NCBI RefSeq assembly: GCF_031195445.1
Contig: NZ_CP133480.1
Coordinates: 3,154,501-3,218,500 of the forward strand
Source of the DNA: Acuticoccus sp. MNP-M23
Lineage (GTDB): Bacteria > Pseudomonadota > Alphaproteobacteria > Rhizobiales > Amorphaceae
Reading direction: 5' to 3'
Length of the DNA: 64,000 nucleotides
Made by a program: the position numbers and the translations under genes. This document shows positions 46,287 through 55,442 of the stretch, piece after piece. The notes beneath the pieces were generated by a model. The model searched no databases. It worked only from the letters and a program-made list of their open reading frames with translations, and was not told where the DNA came from. The first letter of the stretch is position 1; each line of letters begins with the position of its first letter.

Positions 46287-48119
46287 TCACGAATCCGTTT
46301 CGAGCGCGTCGTCGAAGGAGGTGTGGTTCATCTTGTAGAGGCCGGCGTAGAGGCCGCCCTTGGCGATCAGCTCGTCATGCGTGCCCTGTTCGACGATCTC
46401 GCCGTCGCGCAGGACGACAATGCGATCAGCGTTTCTGATCGTTGCGAGGCGGTGGGCGATGACGAGCCCGGTCCGGTCCTGCAAGAGCCGCTTCAGCGCC
46501 GTCTGGATCTTCATTTCGGTGTAGCTGTCGATGCTGGCGGTTGCCTCGTCGAGGACGAGGATCGGCGCGTCGACCACCAGCGCCCGCGCGAAACTGAGAA
46601 GCTGGCGCTGGCCCAGAGACAGGCTGCCGCCCCGTTCGCCCAGAAGCGTGTCGTAACCCTCCGGCAATGCGGTGATGAAGTCGTGTGCACCCACGGCCTT
46701 CGCCGCGGTGATGACGTCCTCGCGGCTGGCATCCACCATTGTGTAGCGGATGTTCTCGAACACGGTGCCGGTGAAGAGGTAAGGCTCCTGCAGCACCATG
46801 GCGATGTGCTTGCCGAGCGAGGCCTGCGTTACATCGCGAACGTCGTGCCCGCCGACCAGCACTTCGCCCTCCTGGACGTCGTAAAAGCGGTTCACCAGCG
46901 CCATCGCGCTCGACTTGCCCGAGCCGGTCGGGCCGACGACGGCCACCGTCTCGCCTGGTTTCACCCGGAAGTTCACGTTCTTCAGGACAGGATGGGCCGG
47001 GTCGTAGCCGAACGTCACGTTGCGGAACTCGATCGACCCCTCCGTCTCGCGGGTGAGGGGGATAGCGCCTGACTTGTCGCGGACCGTCACCTCGATGTCG
47101 AGCACCTCGGTCAGGCGCTGGCCGGAGGCCATGGCCCGTTGCATCACCGAGTATTGCATGGTGAGCGACCGGATCGGGTCGAAGAAGCGCTGGATGTAGA
47201 ACAGGAACGCCACCATCACGCCGACTTCGAGCGTCTGGCCGAGCACCATGGAGCCGCCGACGACAATGACGAAGGCCATGGCAAGGCCGGTCAGCGTATC
47301 GACAATGGGAACCATCACCTGCGCGAAACGGGCCGCGGTGAGGTGCGCCTTGAGGTTGGCCTCCGCCTTGTCGGTGTAGAGCGCGAAGTTGACGTCCTCG
47401 CGGTTCATGTTCTGCACCGCCCGCACGCCGTGGATCGCTTCTGCCAGCGCCCCGTTGGCGACCGAGTTGGCCTCATGCGCCGCCATGAACGCTTTTCGCG
47501 CACGGGGGAGCCAGAAGACCCGCACCAGGAAAAGGATGGGCAGCACCGAGATGGTGAGGAGGCCAAGGCGCACATCGAGCCACAGCATGGAGGCGATGAT
47601 GCCGAACAGGAGAACGATGTCGCCCACCGAAAGGACGGAGGTTTCCAGAAACTCCTGCATGGAGTTCACGTCGCCCTGCAGGCGCGACATCAGCCGCCCC
47701 ACCTCGGTCTTGTCCATGAACGACATGGAGACGCGCTGAAGGTGAGAGAACATCGCCTCGCGGATGTCGAACAGGACGTTTTCCGCCGTCTGCCCGACGA
47801 CATTCTCCTGAACGAAGCTCGCCGCAAAGTTGATGAGAATGACGATCCCGAAGAGGACGACCGCGCGCGTGAGCGCGGCCTCGCCGCCCGCCACAATGCC
47901 ATTGTCGATGGCATCGCGAATGATGAGGGGGATCACAACCTGCGTCCCGGTGAAGACCAGAACCGCGATGATTGCGATGATGACCTTAAGCCGGTAGGGG
48001 CTGACGAACGCCCAGATCCGGCGCACGACACGGCCGTCGAACAGACGGCCGAACATCTCCTCCTCGACGCGGTGTGAGCCGACCGTTGCGCGGGGCGGGT
48101 GTTGATCGCTGATTGCCAT
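46287..48119 (-). CDS. ABC exporter half-transporter (MsbA/MdlB-like), consensus ATPase
   Basis: A 610-residue type IV exporter half: six helices in residues 35-340 (FVSPYRLKVIIAIIAVLVFTGTQVVIPLIIRDAIDNG ...), then an NBD with Walker A GPTGSGKSSAM, signature GGSLSLGQRQLLSFARAL, Walker B PILVLDEATASID with the catalytic Glu, and H-loop VIAHRLATI. It exports lipids or drugs as a dimer; here the partner is surely the preceding gene product. The start at 48119 overlaps that gene's stop codon by one base (TAATG), so the two are translationally coupled. The N-terminal 25 residues are a polar extension. Confidence 0.9.
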   Translation of the reverse strand: MAISDQHPPRATVGSHRVEEEMFGRLFDGRVVRRIWAFVSPYRLKVIIAIIAVLVFTGTQVVIPLIIRDAIDNGIVAGGEAALTRAVVLFGIVILINFAASFVQENVVGQTAENVLFDIREAMFSHLQRVSMSFMDKTEVGRLMSRLQGDVNSMQEFLETSVLSVGDIVLLFGIIASMLWLDVRLGLLTISVLPILFLVRVFWLPRARKAFMAAHEANSVANGALAEAIHGVRAVQNMNREDVNFALYTDKAEANLKAHLTAARFAQVMVPIVDTLTGLAMAFVIVVGGSMVLGQTLEVGVMVAFLFYIQRFFDPIRSLTMQYSVMQRAMASGQRLTEVLDIEVTVRDKSGAIPLTRETEGSIEFRNVTFGYDPAHPVLKNVNFRVKPGETVAVVGPTGSGKSSAMALVNRFYDVQEGEVLVGGHDVRDVTQASLGKHIAMVLQEPYLFTGTVFENIRYTMVDASREDVITAAKAVGAHDFITALPEGYDTLLGERGGSLSLGQRQLLSFARALVVDAPILVLDEATASIDSYTEMKIQTALKRLLQDRTGLVIAHRLATIRNADRIVVLRDGEIVEQGTHDELIAKGGLYAGLYKMNHTSFDDALETDS

Positions 48120-49960
48120 TATCGGGCCTTCGCCGGAGTGTCGTTGCCCACCTGCAGATCGTGCAGTGCGCGGTAGCGTCCGCCGTGTGAGAGAAGCTCG
48201 TCGTGGCTGCCCTGTTCGACGATCCGGCCTTCGTCCAGCACCAGGATCCGATCGGCATCCATCAGCGAGCTGAGCCGGTGGGCGATGATGACGGTCACGC
48301 GGGAGGATGCATTCTCGCGCATCGCCTTGCGGATGCTGCGCTCGGTGTTGGCGTCGAGCGCGGTGGTGCTGTCGTCGAAGACGAGAATTGACGGGTCGAG
48401 CATCAGCGTGCGCGCGATGGAGACGCGCTGGCGCTGCCCGCCGGAAAGGGAGACGCCGCGCTCGCCAACCACCGTGCGGTAACCGCCCGGCAGGTTGAGG
48501 ATGTAGTCGTGCAGCCGCGCCGCCTCGCTGGCCCGCTCCACCTGTTTGCCGCGCGCCCACGGGTCGGCGTAGGCAATGTTGTTTTCCAGCGTCGTGGTGA
48601 AGAGGAACACGTCCTGCTGTACAACCGCGACCGCCTGCCGGAGCGAGCGAAGCGAAATCTCGCGGATGTCCTGCCCATCGATTGTGATCCTGCCGCCGGT
48701 GACGTCGTAAAACCGCGGGATGAGGTGCACCAGCGAGGATTTGCCCGATCCCGGCGGCCCGACGAGGCCGATGGTTTCGCCCTTGCGCGCCTCGAACGAC
48801 ACATTGCGCAGCACGGCCCGGTCGGTCCCCGGATAGGTGAAGGAGACATCTTCGAAGGACAGGCGTCCCTCGGACAGGGCAAGGGCGGGTGCGCCCGGTA
48901 CTTCACGGATCGGAACCTCGAAGTCGAGGAAGTCGAACAGGCGGCTGCCGCAGGTGGACGCGCGTGCAAAGGAGTTCACCAGCATGCCGAGCTGGCGCAC
49001 CGGCATTTGCAGGATGGTCATGAAGGTGAGGAAGGAGGCGAGCGTGCCGACGGAAATTTCGCCCGCGATCACCTTGTGCCCGCCGACCCACAGGACGAGC
49101 CCCATGGCGGCGAAGAAGGAGAACGTCATCGCGCTGGTGTTGCGCACGCGGATGCCGACGCGCTCGCGCGCAAGCTCCAGCGCGCTCAGCGATGATGTGT
49201 GGAACTTGTCCATCTCCAGTGGCTCGGCGGCGAAGGCGCGCACCACGCGGATGCCGGCAAGGTTCTCCTCCATCACCCGCGACAGGACCGAGAGCCTCTC
49301 CTGGAGCCGGAGCCACGTTGCGCGCAGCCTGAGCCGTGTCACCGCGGAGCGCCACCCGACGAACGGCACGAAACTGAGTGCCGCCAGCGCAAGGACGGGA
49401 TCTGTGGAGATGAGGACGTAGCCGCCGACGCCGATGAGGGTCGTGAGCAGCAGCAACCGCACGATGCCAGTGGAGAAGAACATGCGCACCCCCTCCAGAT
49501 CGAGCATCCCGAGCGTGATGAGGTCGCCCGAATGCACCTTGTCGTGGAAGCTGAAGTGGAGGTCCTGCACCTTGGCGTAGTAGGCACGGCGCAGCTGGTA
49601 GCCGACCGCATGGCCGACCGCCTCGCCAAAATAGTTCTGCAGCGTGGTGAAGACGCCCCGCAGCATCGACATGACGAAGAGCAGCACGGCGGTTTGCAGG
49701 AGCGCGGAGCGCGCGCCCTCGGTCTCGGTCAGCGCGCCCTGCGTCTGGTCGACGGCGATGCCGAGAATGACCGGGATGGAGAGCTGCAGGGTTGCGGCAA
49801 CAAGCGTCGAGGCGAAGGCGATGGCGACCCACCACGGCTTCTGAAACGCGATCCGGGTTATCCTGAGGAGCGTGCCGGCCGAAGCGTGCGAGCCGGCACT
49901 GCGCAGTCCCACCGCCCCATCGTGTGCCGGGGAGGAGGTCTGTTGGGGCAGCGTGGTCAT
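48119..49960 (-). CDS. ABC exporter half-transporter (MdlA-like), partner subunit with Asp in place of catalytic Glu
   Basis: A 613-residue exporter half: six helices in residues 40-340 (ITRIAFQKPWWVAIAFASTLVAATLQLSIPVILGIAVDQTQG ...), then an NBD with Walker A GPPGSGKSSLVHLI, signature GVSLSGGQRQRVSIARTL, Walker B SILVFDDSTTALD and H-loop IIAHRLSSL. Asp replaces the catalytic Glu, so one of the two ATP sites of the heterodimer would be catalytically weak, as in other bacterial heterodimeric exporters. The ATG at 49960 is preferred; the frame extends upstream, and an ATG at 49996 is the alternative. It is the first gene of a two-gene operon; substrate unknown. Confidence 0.9.
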   Translation of the reverse strand: MTTLPQQTSSPAHDGAVGLRSAGSHASAGTLLRITRIAFQKPWWVAIAFASTLVAATLQLSIPVILGIAVDQTQGALTETEGARSALLQTAVLLFVMSMLRGVFTTLQNYFGEAVGHAVGYQLRRAYYAKVQDLHFSFHDKVHSGDLITLGMLDLEGVRMFFSTGIVRLLLLTTLIGVGGYVLISTDPVLALAALSFVPFVGWRSAVTRLRLRATWLRLQERLSVLSRVMEENLAGIRVVRAFAAEPLEMDKFHTSSLSALELARERVGIRVRNTSAMTFSFFAAMGLVLWVGGHKVIAGEISVGTLASFLTFMTILQMPVRQLGMLVNSFARASTCGSRLFDFLDFEVPIREVPGAPALALSEGRLSFEDVSFTYPGTDRAVLRNVSFEARKGETIGLVGPPGSGKSSLVHLIPRFYDVTGGRITIDGQDIREISLRSLRQAVAVVQQDVFLFTTTLENNIAYADPWARGKQVERASEAARLHDYILNLPGGYRTVVGERGVSLSGGQRQRVSIARTLMLDPSILVFDDSTTALDANTERSIRKAMRENASSRVTVIIAHRLSSLMDADRILVLDEGRIVEQGSHDELLSHGGRYRALHDLQVGNDTPAKAR

Positions 49961-50301
49961 GGTTGTATCCGTTGGGACTCGTTCTTTTCCCGGCATCGCG
50001 TCGCACGGCACGCGGGCCGATTGCCGACGGACGCTTGGGATGTGACGGAGCCAGCCCCAGTGTAGATGGCGGGAGGCCGTGATGTCACCTGCATGGGCAG
50101 GATTGATGTCCACCGCCCATAGCGGTTTAACCGCGCAGAGCATACCTCCAGCACAGCCGCGATGGCCATGCCGGTTTGCACGTTTGTGTGCAACGGCCGC
50201 CGCGGCCGCTCCGGCGTGCTGGCCGTGCACCGCGGGTTTTCAGGCGTGGACAGCCCGCCTCGGCCGTCCACGCCTTCACACGAGCGGGTGTGATCCCGGT
50301 G
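49961..50301. other. Intergenic, no gene seen
   Basis: 341 bases upstream of the exporter operon and downstream of hyuB. The exporter promoter should lie here (read on the minus strand); no motif was strong enough to call. Confidence 0.45.
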
Positions 50302-52071
50302 TCAGGCCCGCATCCCGTCGCGCAGGCTCTTCGTGGCCGTGTCGTCGAGCGCCCAGTCGTAGCCGTTGTCGGCCTCCGTGAGGACGACGCCGTAGGCCTC
50401 GCGCGCATGATCGGGGCCGAAGAAGCCGTCGAGCACATCGTCGAGCACCTTTTCGGGGGCGCGGTCGAGCGGGTCGCCGTAGCCGCCGCCGGAGGGGGAG
50501 TAGTAGCTCACCACATCGCCGATCTCGGTGCGCAGGCCGGAAAACTTGGCGTAGGCCGAGCGCGTCTTTCCCGAATGGATGTTGTGGATCTCCATCTTGC
50601 CGACAGCGCCTTCCTTGCCGCCGAACACGCCCCACGGCGCGTCGAGGTGGCGGTCGGACTCGTGGGTCATGAAGCCGGGCGTCAGGTAGCGCTGGGATTT
50701 GACCACGCCCGAGCCGCCGCGGAACTTGCCGGCGCCGGGGGGGACGTCGTCGCGCACCTCGTAGCGGTCGCAGATGAGGGGGAGGTGCATCCCGAGGTCT
50801 TCCAGCGGGTTGTTGCGCGTGTTGCGCATCAGCTCCTCCACCGTGTCCGGCCCGTCGGACGCCGGCCGCCCGCCCATGGCGGCCTCGTTCACCTCCAGAA
50901 ACACCCAGTAGTCGCCGGACGGGCGGACGCCGGAGTAGGCGGCGAACGAAAGCGTGGCGGCGTTGCCGGCGGTGCAGCGGTCCGGCAGCACCGGGGCCAG
51001 CGCCTTGATGACGAGGTCGGACATGCGCTGGATCTGGCAGAACCGCGCCTCGGCCGCCGCCGGCGCGATGGGGTTGAAGATGCAGCCCTCCGGCGCCGTC
51101 ACCTTGATGGGGCGGAACGAGCCCTCGTTGGCCGGAATGTCGTCCTGAGCGGTGTAGGTGTCGAGGAGCATTGCGCGGAAGACGAAGAAGGCTGCGACCT
51201 TGGTGGAGCCGTCGAACGGGACGTTGAAGGCGGTGGGCACCTGCGGCGAGGAGCCGGTGAGATCCACCTCCACGCCGTCGCCCTCGACGCGAACGCAGAC
51301 CTTGATGGGCAGCGTCTTTTCGCGGTCGCGCCCGTCGTCATCGAGGAAGCCTTCGGCGAAATACTCGCCGTCGGGGATCTTGGCGATCTCGGCGCGCATC
51401 CGGCGCTCGGTGTAGTCCATCAGCTGTTTGGTCGCCTGGATGACGGTGTCCTTGCCATACTTGGCAATCAGCTCCTCGAACCGGCGCACGCCGAGCTGGG
51501 CGGAGGCGATCTGCGCCTCAAGGTCGCCCATGACAAGGGCCGGAACCCGCGTGTTGCCGCGGATGTATTTCCACAGATCCTCGTTGCGCACGCCTTCGTT
51601 GTAGAGCTTGAGGCCGTCGAGCAGCATCCCTTCGGCCCACATGTCCGGCACGTCGATGATGAGGCCGGGGGTGGCGGCGCCGATGTCTACGTGGTGGGCG
51701 GTGTTGGCGGAGAAGCCGACAAGCTCGCCGTCCGCAAACACCGGCATCACGATGGCGATGTCGGGGGAGTGGGAGGCGCCCTTGTAGGGGTGGTTGTGGA
51801 TCACGCAGTCGCCCGGCTTCCACGCGTCCAGTGGAACCGTGGTGGCGATGCCGCTGAGGTAGCCGGGGAGGGAGCCGATGTGCATGGGCGTGGAGTCCGA
51901 TTCGCACAGCGTGTTGAATTCGCTGTCGAACAAGCCCGCGCCAAGGTCCTGGCTTTCGCGGATGATCGACGAATAGCTCATCCGGTAAAGGACGTTGCCC
52001 ATCTGCTCGGCGATGGAGTGCAGCGCGCCGCCGACGACCTGCAACGTGATCGGGTCGAGTTCCTTGGTCAT
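50302..52071 (-). CDS. hyuB: Hydantoinase B / 5-oxoprolinase-type beta subunit
   Basis: A 589-residue HyuB/OplB-family subunit of an ATP-dependent cyclic-amide hydrolase (N-methylhydantoinase, 5-oxoprolinase or acetone-carboxylase relatives). The N-terminus has LDPITLQVVGGALHSIAEQMGNVLYRMSYSSIIRESQDLGAGLFD, followed by GDCVIHNHPYKGASHSPDIAIVMPVF and FSANTAHHVDIG, the conserved His/Asp-rich core. Later come FRPIKVTAPEGCIFNPIAPAA and GAGKFRGGSGVVKSQRYL. The C-terminus has SPSGGGYGDPLDR, a family hallmark. It follows hyuA by 10 bases. The start at 52071 is the MTKELDPIT start of the family; the frame runs further upstream without conservation. Confidence 0.92.
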   Translation of the reverse strand: MTKELDPITLQVVGGALHSIAEQMGNVLYRMSYSSIIRESQDLGAGLFDSEFNTLCESDSTPMHIGSLPGYLSGIATTVPLDAWKPGDCVIHNHPYKGASHSPDIAIVMPVFADGELVGFSANTAHHVDIGAATPGLIIDVPDMWAEGMLLDGLKLYNEGVRNEDLWKYIRGNTRVPALVMGDLEAQIASAQLGVRRFEELIAKYGKDTVIQATKQLMDYTERRMRAEIAKIPDGEYFAEGFLDDDGRDREKTLPIKVCVRVEGDGVEVDLTGSSPQVPTAFNVPFDGSTKVAAFFVFRAMLLDTYTAQDDIPANEGSFRPIKVTAPEGCIFNPIAPAAAEARFCQIQRMSDLVIKALAPVLPDRCTAGNAATLSFAAYSGVRPSGDYWVFLEVNEAAMGGRPASDGPDTVEELMRNTRNNPLEDLGMHLPLICDRYEVRDDVPPGAGKFRGGSGVVKSQRYLTPGFMTHESDRHLDAPWGVFGGKEGAVGKMEIHNIHSGKTRSAYAKFSGLRTEIGDVVSYYSPSGGGYGDPLDRAPEKVLDDVLDGFFGPDHAREAYGVVLTEADNGYDWALDDTATKSLRDGMRA

Positions 52072-52081
52072 GGTCGGTCTC

Positions 52082-54175
52082 CTACTGGCGCGCGACGCGC
52101 ATGTCGCCGTGGGCAAGGACGGTGGCCGTGTAACCGGGCGGCACCAGGGTGGTGGAGTTGTGCTGGGTGACGATCGCGGGGCCGGTCACGCTGTCGCCGG
52201 CGAGGAGCTTGCCACGGTCGTAGCGTGGCGTATCGGTCGGTGCGCCGTCCTCGAAGATGGTTTCGCTGGTGTAAAGCAGCGCCACATCGGGGTTGGTGCT
52301 GCTGCCGGTTTCGAGCGCGGGGAGCCGCAGGGGTTCCACCGCGGCTGAGGCCACCACGCGCAGGGTGACGCCCTCTGTGATCTGATCGCGGAAGGCGTGG
52401 CCGTAGCTTTCCTTGTGAACGTCGAAGAAGGCGTCGATGACGGCCTGCTTGTTGGCCTGCGTCAGCGGTTCGGCGGGCATTTCTGCCCTGAGTTCGAAGC
52501 CCTGGCCGGCATAGCGGCACTCCATCACGCGGCTGAAGCGGCGCAGGTCGGTGGCAATGCCGTCGGCATCCAGCTGGGCATCGGCCTCGGCGGTCAGTTC
52601 ATCGGCGATGACGTTGATCTGGGCCAGCGCGTCGTCGTCCGCATCGTCGAGGGTCTGGAGAACGGAGCGGGTGTATTCATACTGAAGGTCCGTCACCAGA
52701 AGGCCCATGGCGGCGGTGATGCCGGGCTGGGAGGGGGAGATCACATCCTTGGCCTGGATCATTTCCGCCAGCGCGACGGAATGGAGCGGACCTGCGCCGC
52801 CAAAGCCCATCAGCGTGAACCCGCGCGGGTCGATGCCCTTGGCAACCGAGTTGGCGTTGATGGCAAGCGCCATGTTGTTGTTGATGATCTTCAGGATGCC
52901 CAGCGCCGCCTCCGTGGTCGTCATCCCGAGCGGTTCGGCGATGTGGGTGCGGATCGCCTCTTCGGCTCTCGCCTTGTCGATGGAGAGGTCGCCGCCGAGG
53001 AAGCGCTTGGGGTCGAGCCGGCCGAGAACCACCTGCGCGTCCGTCACCGTCGGCTCGGTGCCGCCGCGGCCGTAGCAGGCGGGTCCGGGGTCGGCGCCTG
53101 CGGAGCGGGGGCCGACGCGGAAGGCGCCGCCGGCATCGATGTAGGCAATGGAGCCGCCGCCGGCGCCGATGGCGTCGATGTCGATCATCGGTGCCAGCAC
53201 GGGGAGGCCGGCGACTTCAGTATCTCGCGGGTTTTTCACCCGAAGTTCGCCATCCTGAATGACCGAGATGTCGGCTGAGGTGCCGCCGATGTCGATGGTG
53301 ATGACGTTGGCCGCATCCGACTGGGCGCCGGTCCACCGCCCGCCGATCACGCCGCCCGCAGGCCCCGATAGAAGGAGCCCGATGGGCTTTGCCGCGGACT
53401 GGGCAACGGTGGAGATACCGCCGTTGGACTGCATGATCCGCACCGACGCGTCGATGCCATTGTCCCGCAGGCGAGACTCCAGCCGGCGCAGGTAGAGCGC
53501 GGTCTTGGGGCCGATATAGGCGTTCATTGCGGTGGACGAGAACCGCTCATACTCGCGGATGACGTTGACCACCCCGCTGGAGGTGGAGACGAACGCGTCG
53601 GGCAGCACCTCCTCCACAATGGCCTTGGCGCGCTTTTCGTGCGTGTCGTTGAGGAAGGAGAACAGGAAGCCGATGATGACCGCGTCGATGCCGCGCTTAT
53701 TGAAGAGCGCCGCCGCCTCGCGCACCTCGTCCTCTGCGAGCGCCACTTCGATCTCGCCGGTCGGCGGCTTCAGACGTTCGGTGATCGGCAGGCGGTTGCG
53801 GCGCTTGACCAGCGGTGCGGACTGCCACGGCACGTCGAACTGGAGCGAGAAATTGTGCGGCCGCTTGTGGCGCGCCATGTGCAGGATGTCGCGGAAGCCG
53901 CGGGTGGTCAGCATCCCCACCTCGGCGCCCTTGCGCTCGATCACCATGTTGGTGGCAACCGTCGTGCCGTGGAACAGGACGTCGATGTCGCCAGGGGCAA
54001 CACCGGCCAGCTCGCAGACCTTGAGGACGCCGTTGCAGACGCCTTCGGACTGGTCGTGCGGGGTGGATGGCACCTTGGTCACCACCACCGCATTGCCGCC
54101 CTGGTCCGCGGCGCGGGTGCGCTCCAGCACGATGTCGGTGAAGGTGCCGCCGACGTCCACGCCTACTCGGATCAT
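52082..54175 (-). CDS. hyuA: Hydantoinase A / 5-oxoprolinase-type alpha subunit (ATP-binding)
   Basis: A 697-residue ASKHA-fold ATPase subunit. The N-terminal phosphate-binding loop is MIRVGVDVGGTFTDIVLE, with PSTPHDQSEGVCNGVLKV, DVLFHGTTVATNMVIERKG and GMLTTRGFRDIL, all standard for HyuA. The middle has NVITIDIGGTSADISVIQDG and IGAGGGSIAYID, with the family's adenosine and phosphate contacts. The C-terminal domain is YAGQGFELRAEMP ... FDVHKESYGHAF. With HyuB it would couple ATP hydrolysis to opening of a cyclic imide or lactam. Start at 54175 begins the conserved fold. An importer ATPase gene lies 68 bases upstream, so transport and hydrolysis are likely co-expressed. Confidence 0.93.
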   Translation of the reverse strand: MIRVGVDVGGTFTDIVLERTRAADQGGNAVVVTKVPSTPHDQSEGVCNGVLKVCELAGVAPGDIDVLFHGTTVATNMVIERKGAEVGMLTTRGFRDILHMARHKRPHNFSLQFDVPWQSAPLVKRRNRLPITERLKPPTGEIEVALAEDEVREAAALFNKRGIDAVIIGFLFSFLNDTHEKRAKAIVEEVLPDAFVSTSSGVVNVIREYERFSSTAMNAYIGPKTALYLRRLESRLRDNGIDASVRIMQSNGGISTVAQSAAKPIGLLLSGPAGGVIGGRWTGAQSDAANVITIDIGGTSADISVIQDGELRVKNPRDTEVAGLPVLAPMIDIDAIGAGGGSIAYIDAGGAFRVGPRSAGADPGPACYGRGGTEPTVTDAQVVLGRLDPKRFLGGDLSIDKARAEEAIRTHIAEPLGMTTTEAALGILKIINNNMALAINANSVAKGIDPRGFTLMGFGGAGPLHSVALAEMIQAKDVISPSQPGITAAMGLLVTDLQYEYTRSVLQTLDDADDDALAQINVIADELTAEADAQLDADGIATDLRRFSRVMECRYAGQGFELRAEMPAEPLTQANKQAVIDAFFDVHKESYGHAFRDQITEGVTLRVVASAAVEPLRLPALETGSSTNPDVALLYTSETIFEDGAPTDTPRYDRGKLLAGDSVTGPAIVTQHNSTTLVPPGYTATVLAHGDMRVARQ

Positions 54176-54243
54176 GAGGGTCTTCCTTTTCCTGTGACTG
54201 CGCCTTCTGCTGGCGGGCTTTTCTTGTGGGATGTTGAGTGGCG

Positions 54244-55350
54244 TCAGGTTCCGGGGACGACGGTGGCGCGTTCGCGCCGCCACTTGAGGTCAACACGGGT
54301 GCCGGGCGCGATATCGCGGCCCTCGATCCTTGTGCGGTAGCTCTCGATGCGCACCTCCAGCGCGTCATCGAGGCGGACGGTGACGTAGACCACCTGGCCC
54401 ACCGCATCGAGCGCCGTCACCTCTCCGCTGACGGCATCGAACTCATCGCCGTGTGCGCTGGAGCCCTGCGGCGTGATGTCGACATATTCGGACGGGATCA
54501 CGATGGCCGCGGGCGAGCCGGGTGCGGCGCTGGCGGCGTTGAAGCCCGGCACGCCGGAAAGGGGGCCGAACCGTGTGGAGACCACCGCCTTGGCCGCCGA
54601 AAAATCGACAAGCGTGCCGTCGATGATGGTGTTGCGGCCGATGAACCGGGCGACGAAATGGGATTGCGGCCGTGTGTAAAGTTCAAACGGCGCGGAGATC
54701 TGCTCCACCCGGCCCTGGTTCATCACCACCACCCGGTCGCCCATCGAAAGCGCCTCGGACTGGGCGTGGGTGACGAAGACGAACGTGATGCCAAGGTTGC
54801 GCTGGAGAAGCTTCAGTTCCTCCTGGATCGATTTGCGCAGGTTCGCGTCCAGCGCGCCGAGCGGCTCGTCGAGGAGGAGGATATCGGGTTCGGTCACCAG
54901 GCCGCGGGCGAGCGCCACGCGCTGCTTCTGGCCGCCGGAGAGGTTGCGCTCGCTCTGGTGGGCGACGTTGCCAAGCTCCAGCGTGTCGATCATGGCATCC
55001 ACCTTCGCCTTGACTTCGGGCGCGGGCTTGCCGGCAACCTCAAGCCCGAACGCGATGTTCTGGCGAACGCTCATGTGCGGAAACAGCGCGTAGTTCTGGA
55101 AAATGGTGGCCGTGGGGCGCTTTTCGGCCGGGACCTTGGTGAAGTTGCGGCCGCGGATCAGAAGATCGCCGGCACTGATGTCCTCAAGGCCGGCGATCAT
55201 CCGCAGTGACGTGGTCTTGCCGCAGCCGGACGGGCCGACGAACGAGATGAACTCGCCTCGCTCGACGCGCAGGTCGAAGCCCTCCACCGCAACGGTCCCG
55301 CCCGGATAGACCTTGCGCAGCTTCACCAGTTCGAGGTCGGGTTCGCTCAT
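54244..55350 (-). CDS. Polyamine/thiamine-type ABC importer ATP-binding protein (PotA-like)
   Basis: A 368-residue importer ATPase. Walker A is GPSGCGKTTSLRMIAGLE, the Q-loop TIFQNYALFPHMSV, the signature RNLSGGQKQRVALARGL, Walker B ILLLDEPLGALDANLR and the switch VTHAQSEALSMGDRVVVM. The C-terminal 120 residues form a TOBE domain (RNTIIDGTLVDF ... VVYVTVRLDDALEVRIESYR). It lies between hyuA and a periplasmic binding-protein gene on the same strand and probably energises that system. A second, distinct ATPase of the same family lies at 59946-61043, so each may serve a different permease or they may be interchangeable. Confidence 0.92.
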   Translation of the reverse strand: MSEPDLELVKLRKVYPGGTVAVEGFDLRVERGEFISFVGPSGCGKTTSLRMIAGLEDISAGDLLIRGRNFTKVPAEKRPTATIFQNYALFPHMSVRQNIAFGLEVAGKPAPEVKAKVDAMIDTLELGNVAHQSERNLSGGQKQRVALARGLVTEPDILLLDEPLGALDANLRKSIQEELKLLQRNLGITFVFVTHAQSEALSMGDRVVVMNQGRVEQISAPFELYTRPQSHFVARFIGRNTIIDGTLVDFSAAKAVVSTRFGPLSGVPGFNAASAAPGSPAAIVIPSEYVDITPQGSSAHGDEFDAVSGEVTALDAVGQVVYVTVRLDDALEVRIESYRTRIEGRDIAPGTRVDLKWRRERATVVPGT

Positions 55351-55442
55351 GGACGGTCTTTCGCTTCTGGCTTGTTGAGGCTCCGCGGGGGGCGGACCGG
55401 AGGCAGGGCGCGCGCGGCACCCTGCCGGGCCGTGGGCCGTGA

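Noticed and set aside
50176-52170. A 664-codon plus-strand frame opposite hyuB
   Set aside because: Antisense shadow in high-GC DNA; hyuB has full family motifs on the other strand.
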